Translations under genes and position numbers: made by a program
Assembly (NCBI GenBank): GCA_021734405.1
Contig: JAIPJA010000004.1
Location: forward strand, 1 to 50,904
DNA length: 50,904 nt
Origin: Minisyncoccota bacterium
GTDB lineage: Bacteria > Patescibacteriota > Patescibacteriia > Patescibacteriales > UBA12465
Direction: 5' to 3'
The notes under the pieces: generated by a model
Told to the model about the DNA's origin: nothing
The model's database searches: none
What the model saw: only the letters and a program-made list of their open reading frames with translations
In this document: positions 46,101 to 50,904 of the stretch, piece by piece
Layout of the letters: the number at the start of each line of letters is the position of its first letter
How positions within the stretch are numbered: position 1 is the stretch's first letter

Positions 46101-48489
46101 GAACAAGAAGTATATAATAAATTATTTAGTAAATTCTTCTTCCTTAGTTTCAGGTGATAAGGTAGTTATGTCTATTATGGGAGTTGATAATTCTGGCAAT
46201 GAAGATACCATGTTCCAGGTGGAGCATGCAACTAGAGGCTGGGAAAGAAAGGTTTACGAATTTACTCCTACTTTTGCTGATAAAATAAGGATTAAGTTCA
46301 ATACCAAGACTGGAGTTCCTAACAATCCTTTCTACATAGATGATGTAAATATTGAAACAGCTTTAGTTTATAAAGAAGAAAATGGTAATAAAGACTATAT
46401 TTCTAAATCTTGTCGTCTTTATCCTAAGCAAGATAGTTTGAGTTGTCAGAGTACAGCTCAAAGTGTGATTGCTAATGGTTGGGAGGGTTATTGTCTACAA
46501 AGAGACCCTTATCACCCAGATATATGTTTAATGTGGTATCCAGTTGATGTTATAAGTAGCCAAACTGGCTCTACAGCTGAGAAGAATTCAGGTTATAAGG
46601 GTAAAACCCCTCTTTGGTATTGTACTGAGGCTGATGCTAATTTTGTGTTGGCGGAGAGGAGGTTGGGGGTTGAGATTGGTTATACTTTTTCCGATATATA
46701 TAATAATGGTCCTAATGGTTGTCCGGAGTATGACTGTGATATAAAGCCTCGTGAGAATTTTTCAGGTGGTACCTGGAATTGTCCAGACACCTCAACAAAT
46801 TGGCCTCAAAAAATTATATGTGAAGACAACTGTGACTCTAAATGTAGATCAGTTGCATCTAGTTTTTATGCTCCAGGGTTTAATTTTGAAAATGGTAGTG
46901 GGTGTGATAATTGTCAAAGTGCTCAGATAGTTGTGTATTGTGCAAGTCAAGAGGTCTGTGACACTATTGATCCTAATAATAATAATTTTTCAAAAAATTG
47001 GATAGTTAGTGCTCCAGGCAATGAATATCAGGAATATGTTTCCCCTGGGCATGTTGAATATTATTGCGGTAGCAATGAATATGTATTCATCCATGCACAG
47101 AGACCTAAATGCGCAGGAACAACTGAAGCTAATATAAATAGAGTTTGTTTGCCAGATGGACAGGATTTATTACAAGAAATAGATAATTTAAATTTTGAAG
47201 ATCCTGATTTTGAAATTTGTCAAGATCCGCAGACTCCAGATAATAATATTGATCATTTTATTTGTGAGAGAGGACAAAAATGTAACCAAATTCCACGTTT
47301 TAATGAAGGCTGGTATCCTTATGAGGGAGATATAGAGCAACTATTGGAAGAAATAAGACCAGAAGATGTTTATTATGGCGAAAGTATTCCCGGGGAGGAT
47401 AAGCTTAAAGTTTATGATTATAATACAAGTAGTTTATATAATCTAAACCAATATGAGTTTGAATGTAATAAGATGGTGCAAGTAGTTGAGTCTAATGGTA
47501 ATAATACAGCTTGGGCAGTTAGATCTCAAGATAGCACTGTTACTTCAACTCCAGCTTTTTTCTTAAATCCATATTATACTGATTTACAAGGTTACGGCTA
47601 TGATGCTTCTGACCCTCCTTTTGGTTCAGCCTCTTTACAATCTGGCTGGAATGACAATGCTGTGAATTTTAGAGTAAGGGTTAATTATCAAAATAGTACT
47701 TCGTTTGCTGGCTTGCCTTACGGTTGCAATGACCAAGGCACTGGAAGCTGTGCAAGGCTGGGATTTTGTAGTGATGCCCCTGAAGTTTTATGTATATATA
47801 ATGATAATAAGGTGGATGAGCTAGTTTGTGCGAATGGTACTTGCGAACTGTTAGGTTTGAAGCCTAGTTATACCTTTGATAATGCTAAAGAGATTTTAAA
47901 AACCTTTTTCTTAAAAACATATAGCACTTTAGAGTTTAATGACAGTAAATGGGTGGCTGACAATGATCCTAATAGTGGCTTTGATTTCAGTTATCCAGGA
48001 AGCCCCACTACAACTAGTATTTTTGCTGTTGGGGGTATGTGTGAAGATGGAGAAAGGACTGACCAAAACGCTTGGTGTTATATACCTCCGGAAATAGAAA
48101 ACATTAGACTGGAAAAAGATGGTGCTACAGTTGATTTAGTACAAGAAGGAGCAACCAGTGGCTACGACGTTGTACAATCAGGTGAATATCAGTTGAAGTT
48201 TAATACTATAATTGATAGAGAGCAAGCACCTTTAGGAGATATTATTATTGATTGGGGTGAAGGACCGGCTCAGACTATTTCTAATCAAGACTATCATCCT
48301 GACCCAGATTTCCCTCATATTATTACTCATAGCTACATTAACCCTAGTGGGCTTAAGAATATAAAAATTCAGATATCAGATAACTGGGGCTTTAATCGTT
48401 GTTGTGCTCCGTCACACGATACACCTTGTACATATAGAGATCTTAATAGTGTCACTTGTCCGGATCAGTGTCCTTGCGACGCTAGTTAA
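40147..48489 (+). CDS. giant secreted Cys-rich surface protein (2780 aa)
   Basis: The signal peptide is clear (basic start, LILFILSVLIFS, ending AKPAKAQA, about aa 1-38). Residues about 40-450 are helical and low in Cys. From about aa 480 the protein is Cys-rich throughout. A repeated C-x6-C motif, consensus C-x4-5-[VG]GC, occurs at about aa 599, 640, 861, 923, 1354, 1412, 1452 and 1613. Three segments resemble carbohydrate-binding jelly-roll modules (about aa 660-820 from NFITNGNFE, aa 1127-1305, aa 1926-2078), each ending in an IDD or DQL-type strand. A PKD-like segment lies near aa 2678-2745. No C-terminal anchor is visible. It follows the Ca-repeat gene by 19 nt. Function is unknown; adhesion or host contact is inference. 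Confidence 0.8.
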   Translation: MKKQERNFFRKKVIVKVLILFILSVLIFSPAKPAKAQAAVGILSSIPQTFSDLWKNAKQLAKDALNQTASMALNRTIRNTLNRLAYDAAEDLMSGGEGQQPKIVTKNWGDYFKDIGDAAAGDFLDGLNSWTKMDLCEPNLDVKLGIGLGLERQIRPAEPNCKASTMVNAWKDEYQRLRDMQSEDFMQKFMGFLKPEANSLTVSLSVFQGLEEKKTVAYEDAKNYTTATQGESQDATTDAGDQQTDLAGRARWKSLSAEEQLNESIGKFTGNALVDAANVFLNQLALKAYEKGMKALMDRGDNSSVASNVTRESNFLNPEADSSSVNRAKVQAELREILEPRFDTRGDFDILATLSTCPDLGNTKNPISADNCVIDEDFREAIADQKTVGEAMESGYLHKDWVFGGAVISSKINYNEGYSARSLMILRKYRIIPLGWEEALNRAYKTGGVTATLQDLVSCFDPNDKYNTFSQGFPVNAGWCQGLVDPKWVLKAPSNYCAKLGNGYVLSEEVMPATGDEENREDSQLHVTRNTDYCADSQSCIKEKSDGTCEAYGYCTEEKRTWNFNSDDCEPVYNTCETFKKVGDGQSVSYLKNTLNYAGCDADSVGCKSYADTGIYFADNDNLKWNSSSLLFLNHNTESCIEEDEGCDELIRIRDNYGHNFITNGNFEQTDEKYWWNCEQGTYDNCLDSGYRSLKSGIIGTNYLDDLISDFEVEVGPSDYNISGNTYTFSFYAKDCSDDDAFGFKGTFNNNPIILTEDNLTDSTSWKYYRLSYTFPAGQYLGNTVRVFITPDSECTVDQLKLELGNKGTVYTEYGYSNLFYQKMLPEYMWETCYVNPYSGNTDFSLKNDAPDVCDDFARMCNEDEVGCDMYTSVKNPTDQVAAKVATSDYCREECNNYDLYIQQDNYLFSKKTETFILETADTCSASVVGCSEFTNLDKLAQGGEAKEYYKTLRQCIEPASGSCANFYTWEGSAESGYQLKSYTLKTGAGNEPAVTEIDNALCNETIFKRLPGHPEYNPDCYEFYNTDGDTSYHLYSRTITCSDNCHPYRLSDKNIDYEYSQAECNALGNQANWNSNEEVCYYCKNNGKWDSAQQACIYQAVPGLGESCLASDNKCREYNGNSGSNVRIVSSYDFNVSKEGWYTPSCYLGTVLSSESLNRGGKSLKFQYVTDCGETPAKAHPIIKTALAAGMTNPIIVNKVGTSVRQGRSYVIKFLAKATEDINLKVYFENQAEDTQEFNVLGGGEDGVTVIGDNNWHSYELNLASLDHSVGPDELLVIKDANNPFVDDFFYIDDIVLTEVTDKYYLIADSWNTPESCYYDIIGNYQGVNYNLGCSSYLSGDNSLVYLRQFSKLCQDSAVGCDLMVDTKNTSDYLSSTYNDEDGNGCDNDGEDCVEIEADEYIYAVYSPDKTCSEGDKGCQRLGASYNLGDGLTFRDIYLKNNPDKYDSILCSASTVDCESWINDSGNTVFFKDPGEQVCEWRPDSTGQNWSWFKKTSKRCDGNNNKIADEFENICVNSSDCYISNATLDECSSDEDCRLNVCNNASVCTLSGVSCDPNNPCDNTNICVSGHCANSCIGATEDFECDVESEKTFGFGGRGNLVYQPSEWTGLCEASASTCTEYIDPLSSYVVDEIVNPTFSDMNGDGQLGDFWNPNVNNDYDQNLALRANKIYTFGLEVSPNLVDDISAIPDNIISIQCGNGATMRQIKTDNTLDIVTQILGITGEQANNHINFKFISPQEDGACKAHIYTNNLDENQQRGIKFILKESVIDYRLAKELDRNSCNGITDIENGCILFNERTTSGDSYKELTWTAYDSYISFNKAPQPGGSYDVKNANSLIKVRPDRVCASWLACESRGFDKNGNEVCYDVIDCDSLDVNGNCANRLESPEGIRTFNSSRDKNASGYSLLGSFFISNMKELGNNLDSAHYDFETGEDQSFTGDDIRIIIEPIPDPSIAVSYPAHGLGFLEIKGSQGASSSVLAVQRNKKYIINYLVNSSSLVSGDKVVMSIMGVDNSGNEDTMFQVEHATRGWERKVYEFTPTFADKIRIKFNTKTGVPNNPFYIDDVNIETALVYKEENGNKDYISKSCRLYPKQDSLSCQSTAQSVIANGWEGYCLQRDPYHPDICLMWYPVDVISSQTGSTAEKNSGYKGKTPLWYCTEADANFVLAERRLGVEIGYTFSDIYNNGPNGCPEYDCDIKPRENFSGGTWNCPDTSTNWPQKIICEDNCDSKCRSVASSFYAPGFNFENGSGCDNCQSAQIVVYCASQEVCDTIDPNNNNFSKNWIVSAPGNEYQEYVSPGHVEYYCGSNEYVFIHAQRPKCAGTTEANINRVCLPDGQDLLQEIDNLNFEDPDFEICQDPQTPDNNIDHFICERGQKCNQIPRFNEGWYPYEGDIEQLLEEIRPEDVYYGESIPGEDKLKVYDYNTSSLYNLNQYEFECNKMVQVVESNGNNTAWAVRSQDSTVTSTPAFFLNPYYTDLQGYGYDASDPPFGSASLQSGWNDNAVNFRVRVNYQNSTSFAGLPYGCNDQGTGSCARLGFCSDAPEVLCIYNDNKVDELVCANGTCELLGLKPSYTFDNAKEILKTFFLKTYSTLEFNDSKWVADNDPNSGFDFSYPGSPTTTSIFAVGGMCEDGERTDQNAWCYIPPEIENIRLEKDGATVDLVQEGATSGYDVVQSGEYQLKFNTIIDREQAPLGDIIIDWGEGPAQTISNQDYHPDPDFPHIITHSYINPSGLKNIKIQISDNWGFNRCCAPSHDTPCTYRDLNSVTCPDQCPCDAS
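41936..44998 (+). repeat. protein-level C-x6-C repeats within the giant protein gene
   Basis: Eight peptides share the spacing: GCDADSVGC, SCIEEDEGC, MCNEDEVGC, TCSASVVGC, LCQDSAVGC, TCSEGDKGC, LCSASTVDC and LCEASASTC. Each is followed by a short polar/aromatic stretch such as DMYTSVKN or DLMVDTKN. Spacing between copies is irregular, with CBM-like modules between some of them. The repetition is in the protein; DNA copies have diverged. Confidence 0.7.
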
Positions 48490-48511
48490 ATAGAGGTTGT
48501 GGATAAAAATC

Positions 48512-48540
48512 TTTACACATTTTTAAATATGTGGTAAATT
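48512..48540 (+). promoter_or_regulatory. candidate promoter for the lipoprotein genes
   Basis: TTTACA (48512-48517) and TAAATT (48535-48540) are 17 bp apart. CACAT and ATGTG form an inverted repeat in the spacer. It lies after the giant gene and before the first lipoprotein, and the second repeat unit has no equally good copy. Confidence 0.4.
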
Positions 48541-48589
48541 ATATTTAGAAATAGATTCTTTAACATAAAATAAAAAAACGGAGGTTAAA

Positions 48590-48979
48590 ATGAAAACTAT
48601 ACTTGTTGTATTTCTTAGCTTTATAATGATGTTTCTGGGTTGCGGTAAAGATGAGCCAGTCAACCCGGACCCACCTGTTCCCAACCCGGAGTATATTATT
48701 ATCACGGTCAGAGCTGTTGATTCGCAGCTATTTGATTCTAAAATAGCCGTGCCAGCTTTAAACATGGAAAATAATTCGATGTCACGTGTAAATGATGACG
48801 ACCCTACTAGGGAGAAAAAAGTCGTATTCTCTTATGACGATTTCCATAACACCAGTCAGCTGGTTAAAGTCATGCTGATATTAGACCCTAATGGTGATGG
48901 AAAATCCCCTTGGGAGATTGTAGAACTCGAACAAAACATTTTAATTGACGAGGACAAGGTAATTGTCTTTAGTCAATGA
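48590..48979 (+). CDS. small lipoprotein, copy 1
   Basis: A 129-aa predicted lipoprotein of unknown function. It has a signal peptide with lipobox FLGC (Cys at about aa 18), then a Pro/Asp linker (NPDPPVPNPE), then a compact domain with TVRAVDS, DFHNTSQLVKV and an Asp/Gly-rich LDPNGDGKSP loop that may bind calcium. GGAGGT lies just upstream of the ATG, unlike nearly all other genes here. GC content looks higher than its neighbours, and it is the only intact gene in the window ending in TGA. These traits suggest transfer. Copy 2 follows in tandem, about 60 percent identical by eye. Confidence 0.75.
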   Translation: MKTILVVFLSFIMMFLGCGKDEPVNPDPPVPNPEYIIITVRAVDSQLFDSKIAVPALNMENNSMSRVNDDDPTREKKVVFSYDDFHNTSQLVKVMLILDPNGDGKSPWEIVELEQNILIDEDKVIVFSQ

Positions 48980-49006
48980 AATGAGAAACATGTAACCCTC
49001 CTTTAT

Positions 49007-49038
49007 AACCCAGGTTGTTTTTTATACCTGGGTTTTTT
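49007..49038 (+). terminator. terminator of lipoprotein copy 1
   Basis: AACCCAGGT (49007-49015) pairs with ACCTGGGTT (49026-49034), with T6 following. A CCTCC box complementary to the gene's own SD lies between the stop and this hairpin. Confidence 0.92.
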
Positions 49039-49120
49039 CCTGCCAAAAATTAATGTATTGTGATATTATTTAACTAATTAAAATAGATTCTTTAACATAA
49101 AACAAAAATGGAGGTATATT

Positions 49121-49510
49121 ATGAAACTTATATCTATTGTATTTTTGAGCTTTATGATGTTGTTTATGGGTTGCGAAAAAGATCCCGTGGATCCCGATCC
49201 ACCGGTTCCGCCTAATCCGGAGTTTATTACCTTAACGGTAAGAGCTGTTGATTCACATTTGCTTACTTCTAAATTAGCTGTGCCAGCTTTAGGCATGGAG
49301 AATAGAGTGATGCCAGCCGTGAGTCTTGACCCTGTGGTCACCGAGAAAAAGATTTTTTTTGATTATGAAGATTTTCATAACACTAGCCAGCTGATTAAAG
49401 TAGAGTTTATTCTCGATCCCGACGGTGACGGTAAAGCACCTTATGAGGTGTTTGAACTCGAACAAACGGTTCTTATTGACGAAGATAAGGTAATTGTCTT
49501 TAGTCAATAA
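49121..49510 (+). CDS. small lipoprotein, copy 2
   Basis: A 129-aa paralogue of the preceding gene. It has lipobox FMGC, the linker DPDPPVPPNPE, and the same TVRAVDS, DFHNTSQL and ELEQ elements. The C-terminus (LIDEDKVIVFSQ) is identical in both. A strong SD (GGAGGT, 7 bases from ATG) is present. Differences concentrate in the middle (about aa 48-80), so the pair has diverged after duplication, perhaps under selection for a variable exposed surface. The stop is TAA here and TGA in copy 1. It ends in the same type of terminator, followed by the truncated third unit and the IS. Confidence 0.75.
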   Translation: MKLISIVFLSFMMLFMGCEKDPVDPDPPVPPNPEFITLTVRAVDSHLLTSKLAVPALGMENRVMPAVSLDPVVTEKKIFFDYEDFHNTSQLIKVEFILDPDGDGKAPYEVFELEQTVLIDEDKVIVFSQ

Positions 49511-49528
49511 CATGTAATCCTCCTTCAT

Positions 49529-49559
49529 AACCCAGGTGTTTCTTATACCTGGGTTTTTT
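49529..49559 (+). terminator. terminator of lipoprotein copy 2
   Basis: AACCCAGGT (49529-49537) pairs with ACCTGGGTT (49547-49555), with a T run following; it is near-identical to the copy 1 terminator. Confidence 0.92.
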
Positions 49560-49614
49560 CTTGCCAAAAATGGTTTAAGCATGATATTATTTAACTAATT
49601 AAAATAGATTCTTT

Positions 49615-50705
49615 AGGTTTAATGGTCAAAAATGGTTGGTGAAAAACAGGTTTTATGCTGTAATAATAGTATTAATATTAACATCAATTTAAACTTGTTT
49701 AACTCTATGACTATTTTTTTAAAAGAATTGTCCAGTTTGTAGGACTAATAAATGGTTAATAAAGTGGGGGATAAGAGATAATCGACAACGATTTAAATGT
49801 CAAAAATGTTGTCGATTTTTTGTTTGCAAAATTAAAAGTAATTCCATTAATAGACAAAGAATATGGTTTAAAAAGTGGGTATTTAAAAAAGATACCTTAG
49901 AAGATATAGCTAAAGATAAAAAATGTTCTGTTAGCACTATTCAAAGATTATTTAAAAACTATTTAGAAAGCCCACCAGTTCCACAAGTTAAAGAAAATAA
50001 TTGTAGTTATTTAATGATAGACGGAACCTATTTTAGTGATTTTTGTCAGTTAAACTATTTTGATAATGATTTAAAATATTTGCAATATTTCGACATAGTT
50101 AAAAAAGAAAACTATCTAGACTACAAGATGGGCTTAGAGTTATTAAAGAAGGCAGGGTTACAAGTTTCTAGTATTACCTGTGATGGCCATAAAGGGCTAC
50201 TGAACGCTATTTCTGAGATTTTCCCCAATACTACTATACAACGTTGCGTAGTTCATATAATTAGAATGAGTAATATATATTTAAGACAAAAACCTAAATA
50301 CCCAGTTGCTATTGAACTCAAAGAAATAGTTAAAAAACTTAGTCTAGTAAATAGCTATGATGAGAAGGAAATGTGGATTCAATCATTTAAAAACTGGGAA
50401 CAAAAATATTATCATTTTTTACAAGAAAAAACTGAACATATCTCTGGCAGAAAAAGATATACCCACAGACTACTTAGAAGAACCAGATCACTTATCTCTC
50501 ATGCTATGCCTAATTTATTTCACTATCTAGATGATAGAAAAATACTTAAATCAAACAATGGTTTAGAGTCTAGATTTTTTTATTTAAAAAATAACCTCCG
50601 AACACATAGAGGCTTATCTAGAAAACATACAAAAAACTTTCTTAGCTGGTATTCATATTTTAAATATAGGGGTTAAATTACCAACCATTTTTGACCATTA
50701 AACCT
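49615..50705 (+). mobile_element. complete insertion sequence, 1091 bp, 26-bp perfect inverted repeats
   Basis: The ends 49615-49640 and 50680-50705 are exact reverse complements over 26 bp, starting AGGTTTAATGGTCAAAA. They enclose a single transposase frame. No 8-9 bp target duplication is visible. If the ends are set one base inside, a 3-bp TTA flanks both sides (49613-49615 and 50705-50707). It sits at the break point of the third lipoprotein repeat unit. Confidence 0.92.
49723..50676 (+). CDS. transposase, IS256/MULE-like with N-terminal zinc finger; start unclear
   Basis: The track ORF begins at an internal ATG (50014), but the same frame is open from 49723. It reads CPVCRTNKWLIKWG and FKCQKCCRFF, a zinc ribbon, then an HTH (DTLEDIAKDKKCSVSTIQR). 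The catalytic domain has IDGTYF (Asp 1), CDGHKGLLNAI (Asp 2), QRCVVHIIRM and NNGLESRFF (Glu), the MULE/IS256 pattern. No start codon exists in this frame between the stop at 49720-49722 and the first Cys. An ATG at 49707 in another frame encodes MTIFLK and would need a +1 shift near 49723. The gene is therefore either frameshifted or uses recoding or an unusual start. Confidence 0.85.
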   Translation, partial: KNCPVCRTNKWLIKWGIRDNRQRFKCQKCCRFFVCKIKSNSINRQRIWFKKWVFKKDTLEDIAKDKKCSVSTIQRLFKNYLESPPVPQVKENNCSYLMIDGTYFSDFCQLNYFDNDLKYLQYFDIVKKENYLDYKMGLELLKKAGLQVSSITCDGHKGLLNAISEIFPNTTIQRCVVHIIRMSNIYLRQKPKYPVAIELKEIVKKLSLVNSYDEKEMWIQSFKNWEQKYYHFLQEKTEHISGRKRYTHRLLRRTRSLISHAMPNLFHYLDDRKILKSNNGLESRFFYLKNNLRTHRGLSRKHTKNFLSWYSYFKYRG

Positions 50706-50767
50706 TAATTGACAAATTTTCTGTCAATATTAGACTAATTATGGTATTATTTTAATAACTCTAAAAA

Positions 50768-50792
50768 CCCGCATTCCACCCCCAAGTGCAAC
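50768..50792. repeat. candidate terminal repeat of an IS30-type element
   Basis: CCCGCATTCCACCCCC continuing to AAGTGCAAC lies 31 bp beyond the stop of the truncated transposase. On the minus strand it begins GTTGCACTT, like IS30-family ends. The partner end is outside the window. Confidence 0.4.
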
Positions 50793-50796
50793 TTTT

Positions 50797-50823
50797 ACAT
50801 CCTCAATTAAGGATGTTTTTTTG
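50797..50823 (+). terminator. hairpin-T at the end of the IS30-type element
   Basis: ACATCCT pairs with AGGATGT around CAATTA, followed by T7 on the plus strand. It would stop plus-strand transcription from running antisense into the transposase gene. Confidence 0.7.
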
Positions 50824-50904
50824 TTATTTATCTATTAAAAGTTCGTTTTCTACCATAACCTCTAATGGGGTATAGTAGTTTAATGATTTTCTAGGTTTAC
50901 TATT
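50824..50904 (-). CDS. IS30-family transposase, C-terminal fragment at the window edge
   Basis: Read on the minus strand, the last 81 bases encode NSKPRKSLNYYTPLEVMVEN, then six residues and TAA. The KPRKSLNYxTPxEV pattern is the conserved C-terminus of IS30-family transposases. The gene continues beyond the window; this frame was too short for the ORF track. It makes the right edge a second mobile element next to the IS at 49615. Confidence 0.8.
   Translation of the reverse strand, partial: NSKPRKSLNYYTPLEVMVENELLIDK

Larger units (their letters stand above)
48549..49614 (+). repeat. tandem duplication, period about 520-530 bp, with a truncated third unit
   Basis: AAATAGATTCTTTA begins units at 48549, 49081 and 49602. 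Units 1 and 2 each contain that box, ACATAAAA, a strong SD, a 129-codon lipoprotein gene, a CCTCCTT box and an AACCCAGG terminator. They then share a tail ending TATTATTTAACTAATT. Unit 3 stops at the left end of the IS at 49615, and its continuation is not found beyond the IS. Confidence 0.85.

Noticed and set aside
48523-49582. Minus-strand ORFs at 48523-48765, 49078-49341 and 49289-49582
   Set aside because: They are antisense shadows of the two lipoprotein genes; the first two mirror the duplicated DNA and lack own signals.
49607-50713. 8-9 bp target duplication typical of IS256 elements
   Set aside because: Flanks GATTCTTT and TAATTGAC do not match; only a 3-bp TTA is possible, and the right flank may come from a deletion.
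1-50904. Recoded TGA, as in some CPR lineages
   Set aside because: All long frames are full length with TGA read as stop, and none needs TGA as sense. TGA is merely rare as a stop.
1-50904. CRISPR array, rRNA operon, or restriction/toxin system
   Set aside because: No regularly spaced repeats, rRNA-like segments or recognisable defence genes were seen.

Overview
The window is AT-rich (about two thirds A+T) and densely coded. It probably comes from a member of the Patescibacteria/CPR, Parcubacteria-like. The evidence is compact RpoB (1103 aa) and RpoC (1305 aa), mostly Shine-Dalgarno-less genes with A/U-rich leaders, a VirB2-like membrane protein with a Cys-rich tail, a giant secreted Cys-rich protein, and ferredoxin-based pyruvate metabolism. 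The genetic code is standard: no reading frame needs TGA as sense. The taxonomic placement is inference.

Layout. (1) 1-7749: a 471-bp leader with a perfect-consensus promoter, direct repeats and three hairpins, then rpoB-rpoC. (2) 7901-16839: an accessory block with a histidine theme. It holds urocanate hydratase (frameshifted at a G7 run), a TrpR/YerC-like regulator, a DapF/CntK-like racemase, a GNAT, a VanX-like D,D-dipeptidase, tRNA-His(GTG), histidyl-tRNA synthetase, histidine ammonia-lyase and an MccF/LD-carboxypeptidase. Each transcription unit ends in a clear hairpin-T terminator. (3) 16947-28835: tyrS; a run of exported protein, small membrane protein, SPFH protein, ADP-forming acyl-CoA synthetase and MurJ; then lepA, an unlisted 34-aa membrane protein, recJ and an RNase H. 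(4) 28976-33902, minus strand: a DsbA-like oxidoreductase and pyruvate:ferredoxin oxidoreductase gamma-delta-alpha-beta, with a Cys-rich VirB2-like protein between alpha and beta. (5) 34010-40127: xthA, leuS, an MFS protein, ksgA and a Ca-binding-repeat membrane protein. (6) 40147-48489: a 2780-aa secreted Cys-rich protein with C-x6-C repeats and CBM-like and PKD-like segments. (7) 48549-50904: two tandem paralogous lipoprotein genes with strong SDs, a third repeat unit cut by a complete IS with 26-bp perfect inverted repeats, and the end of an IS30-type element running off the window.

How the genes fit together. PFOR (pyruvate to acetyl-CoA) and the ADP-forming acyl-CoA synthetase (acetyl-CoA to acetate plus ATP) form a plausible fermentative ATP module. 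The DsbA-like protein is placed to oxidise the Cys-rich exported proteins. HutH and HutU catalyse consecutive steps of histidine breakdown, but HutI and later steps are absent here. HisRS and HutH appear co-transcribed, putting histidine charging and histidine destruction on one message. The tRNA-His just upstream lacks the usual G-1:C73 pair, and the neighbouring HisRS has a motif 2 that resembles forms reported to use such tRNAs. The right end looks recently rearranged by mobile elements.
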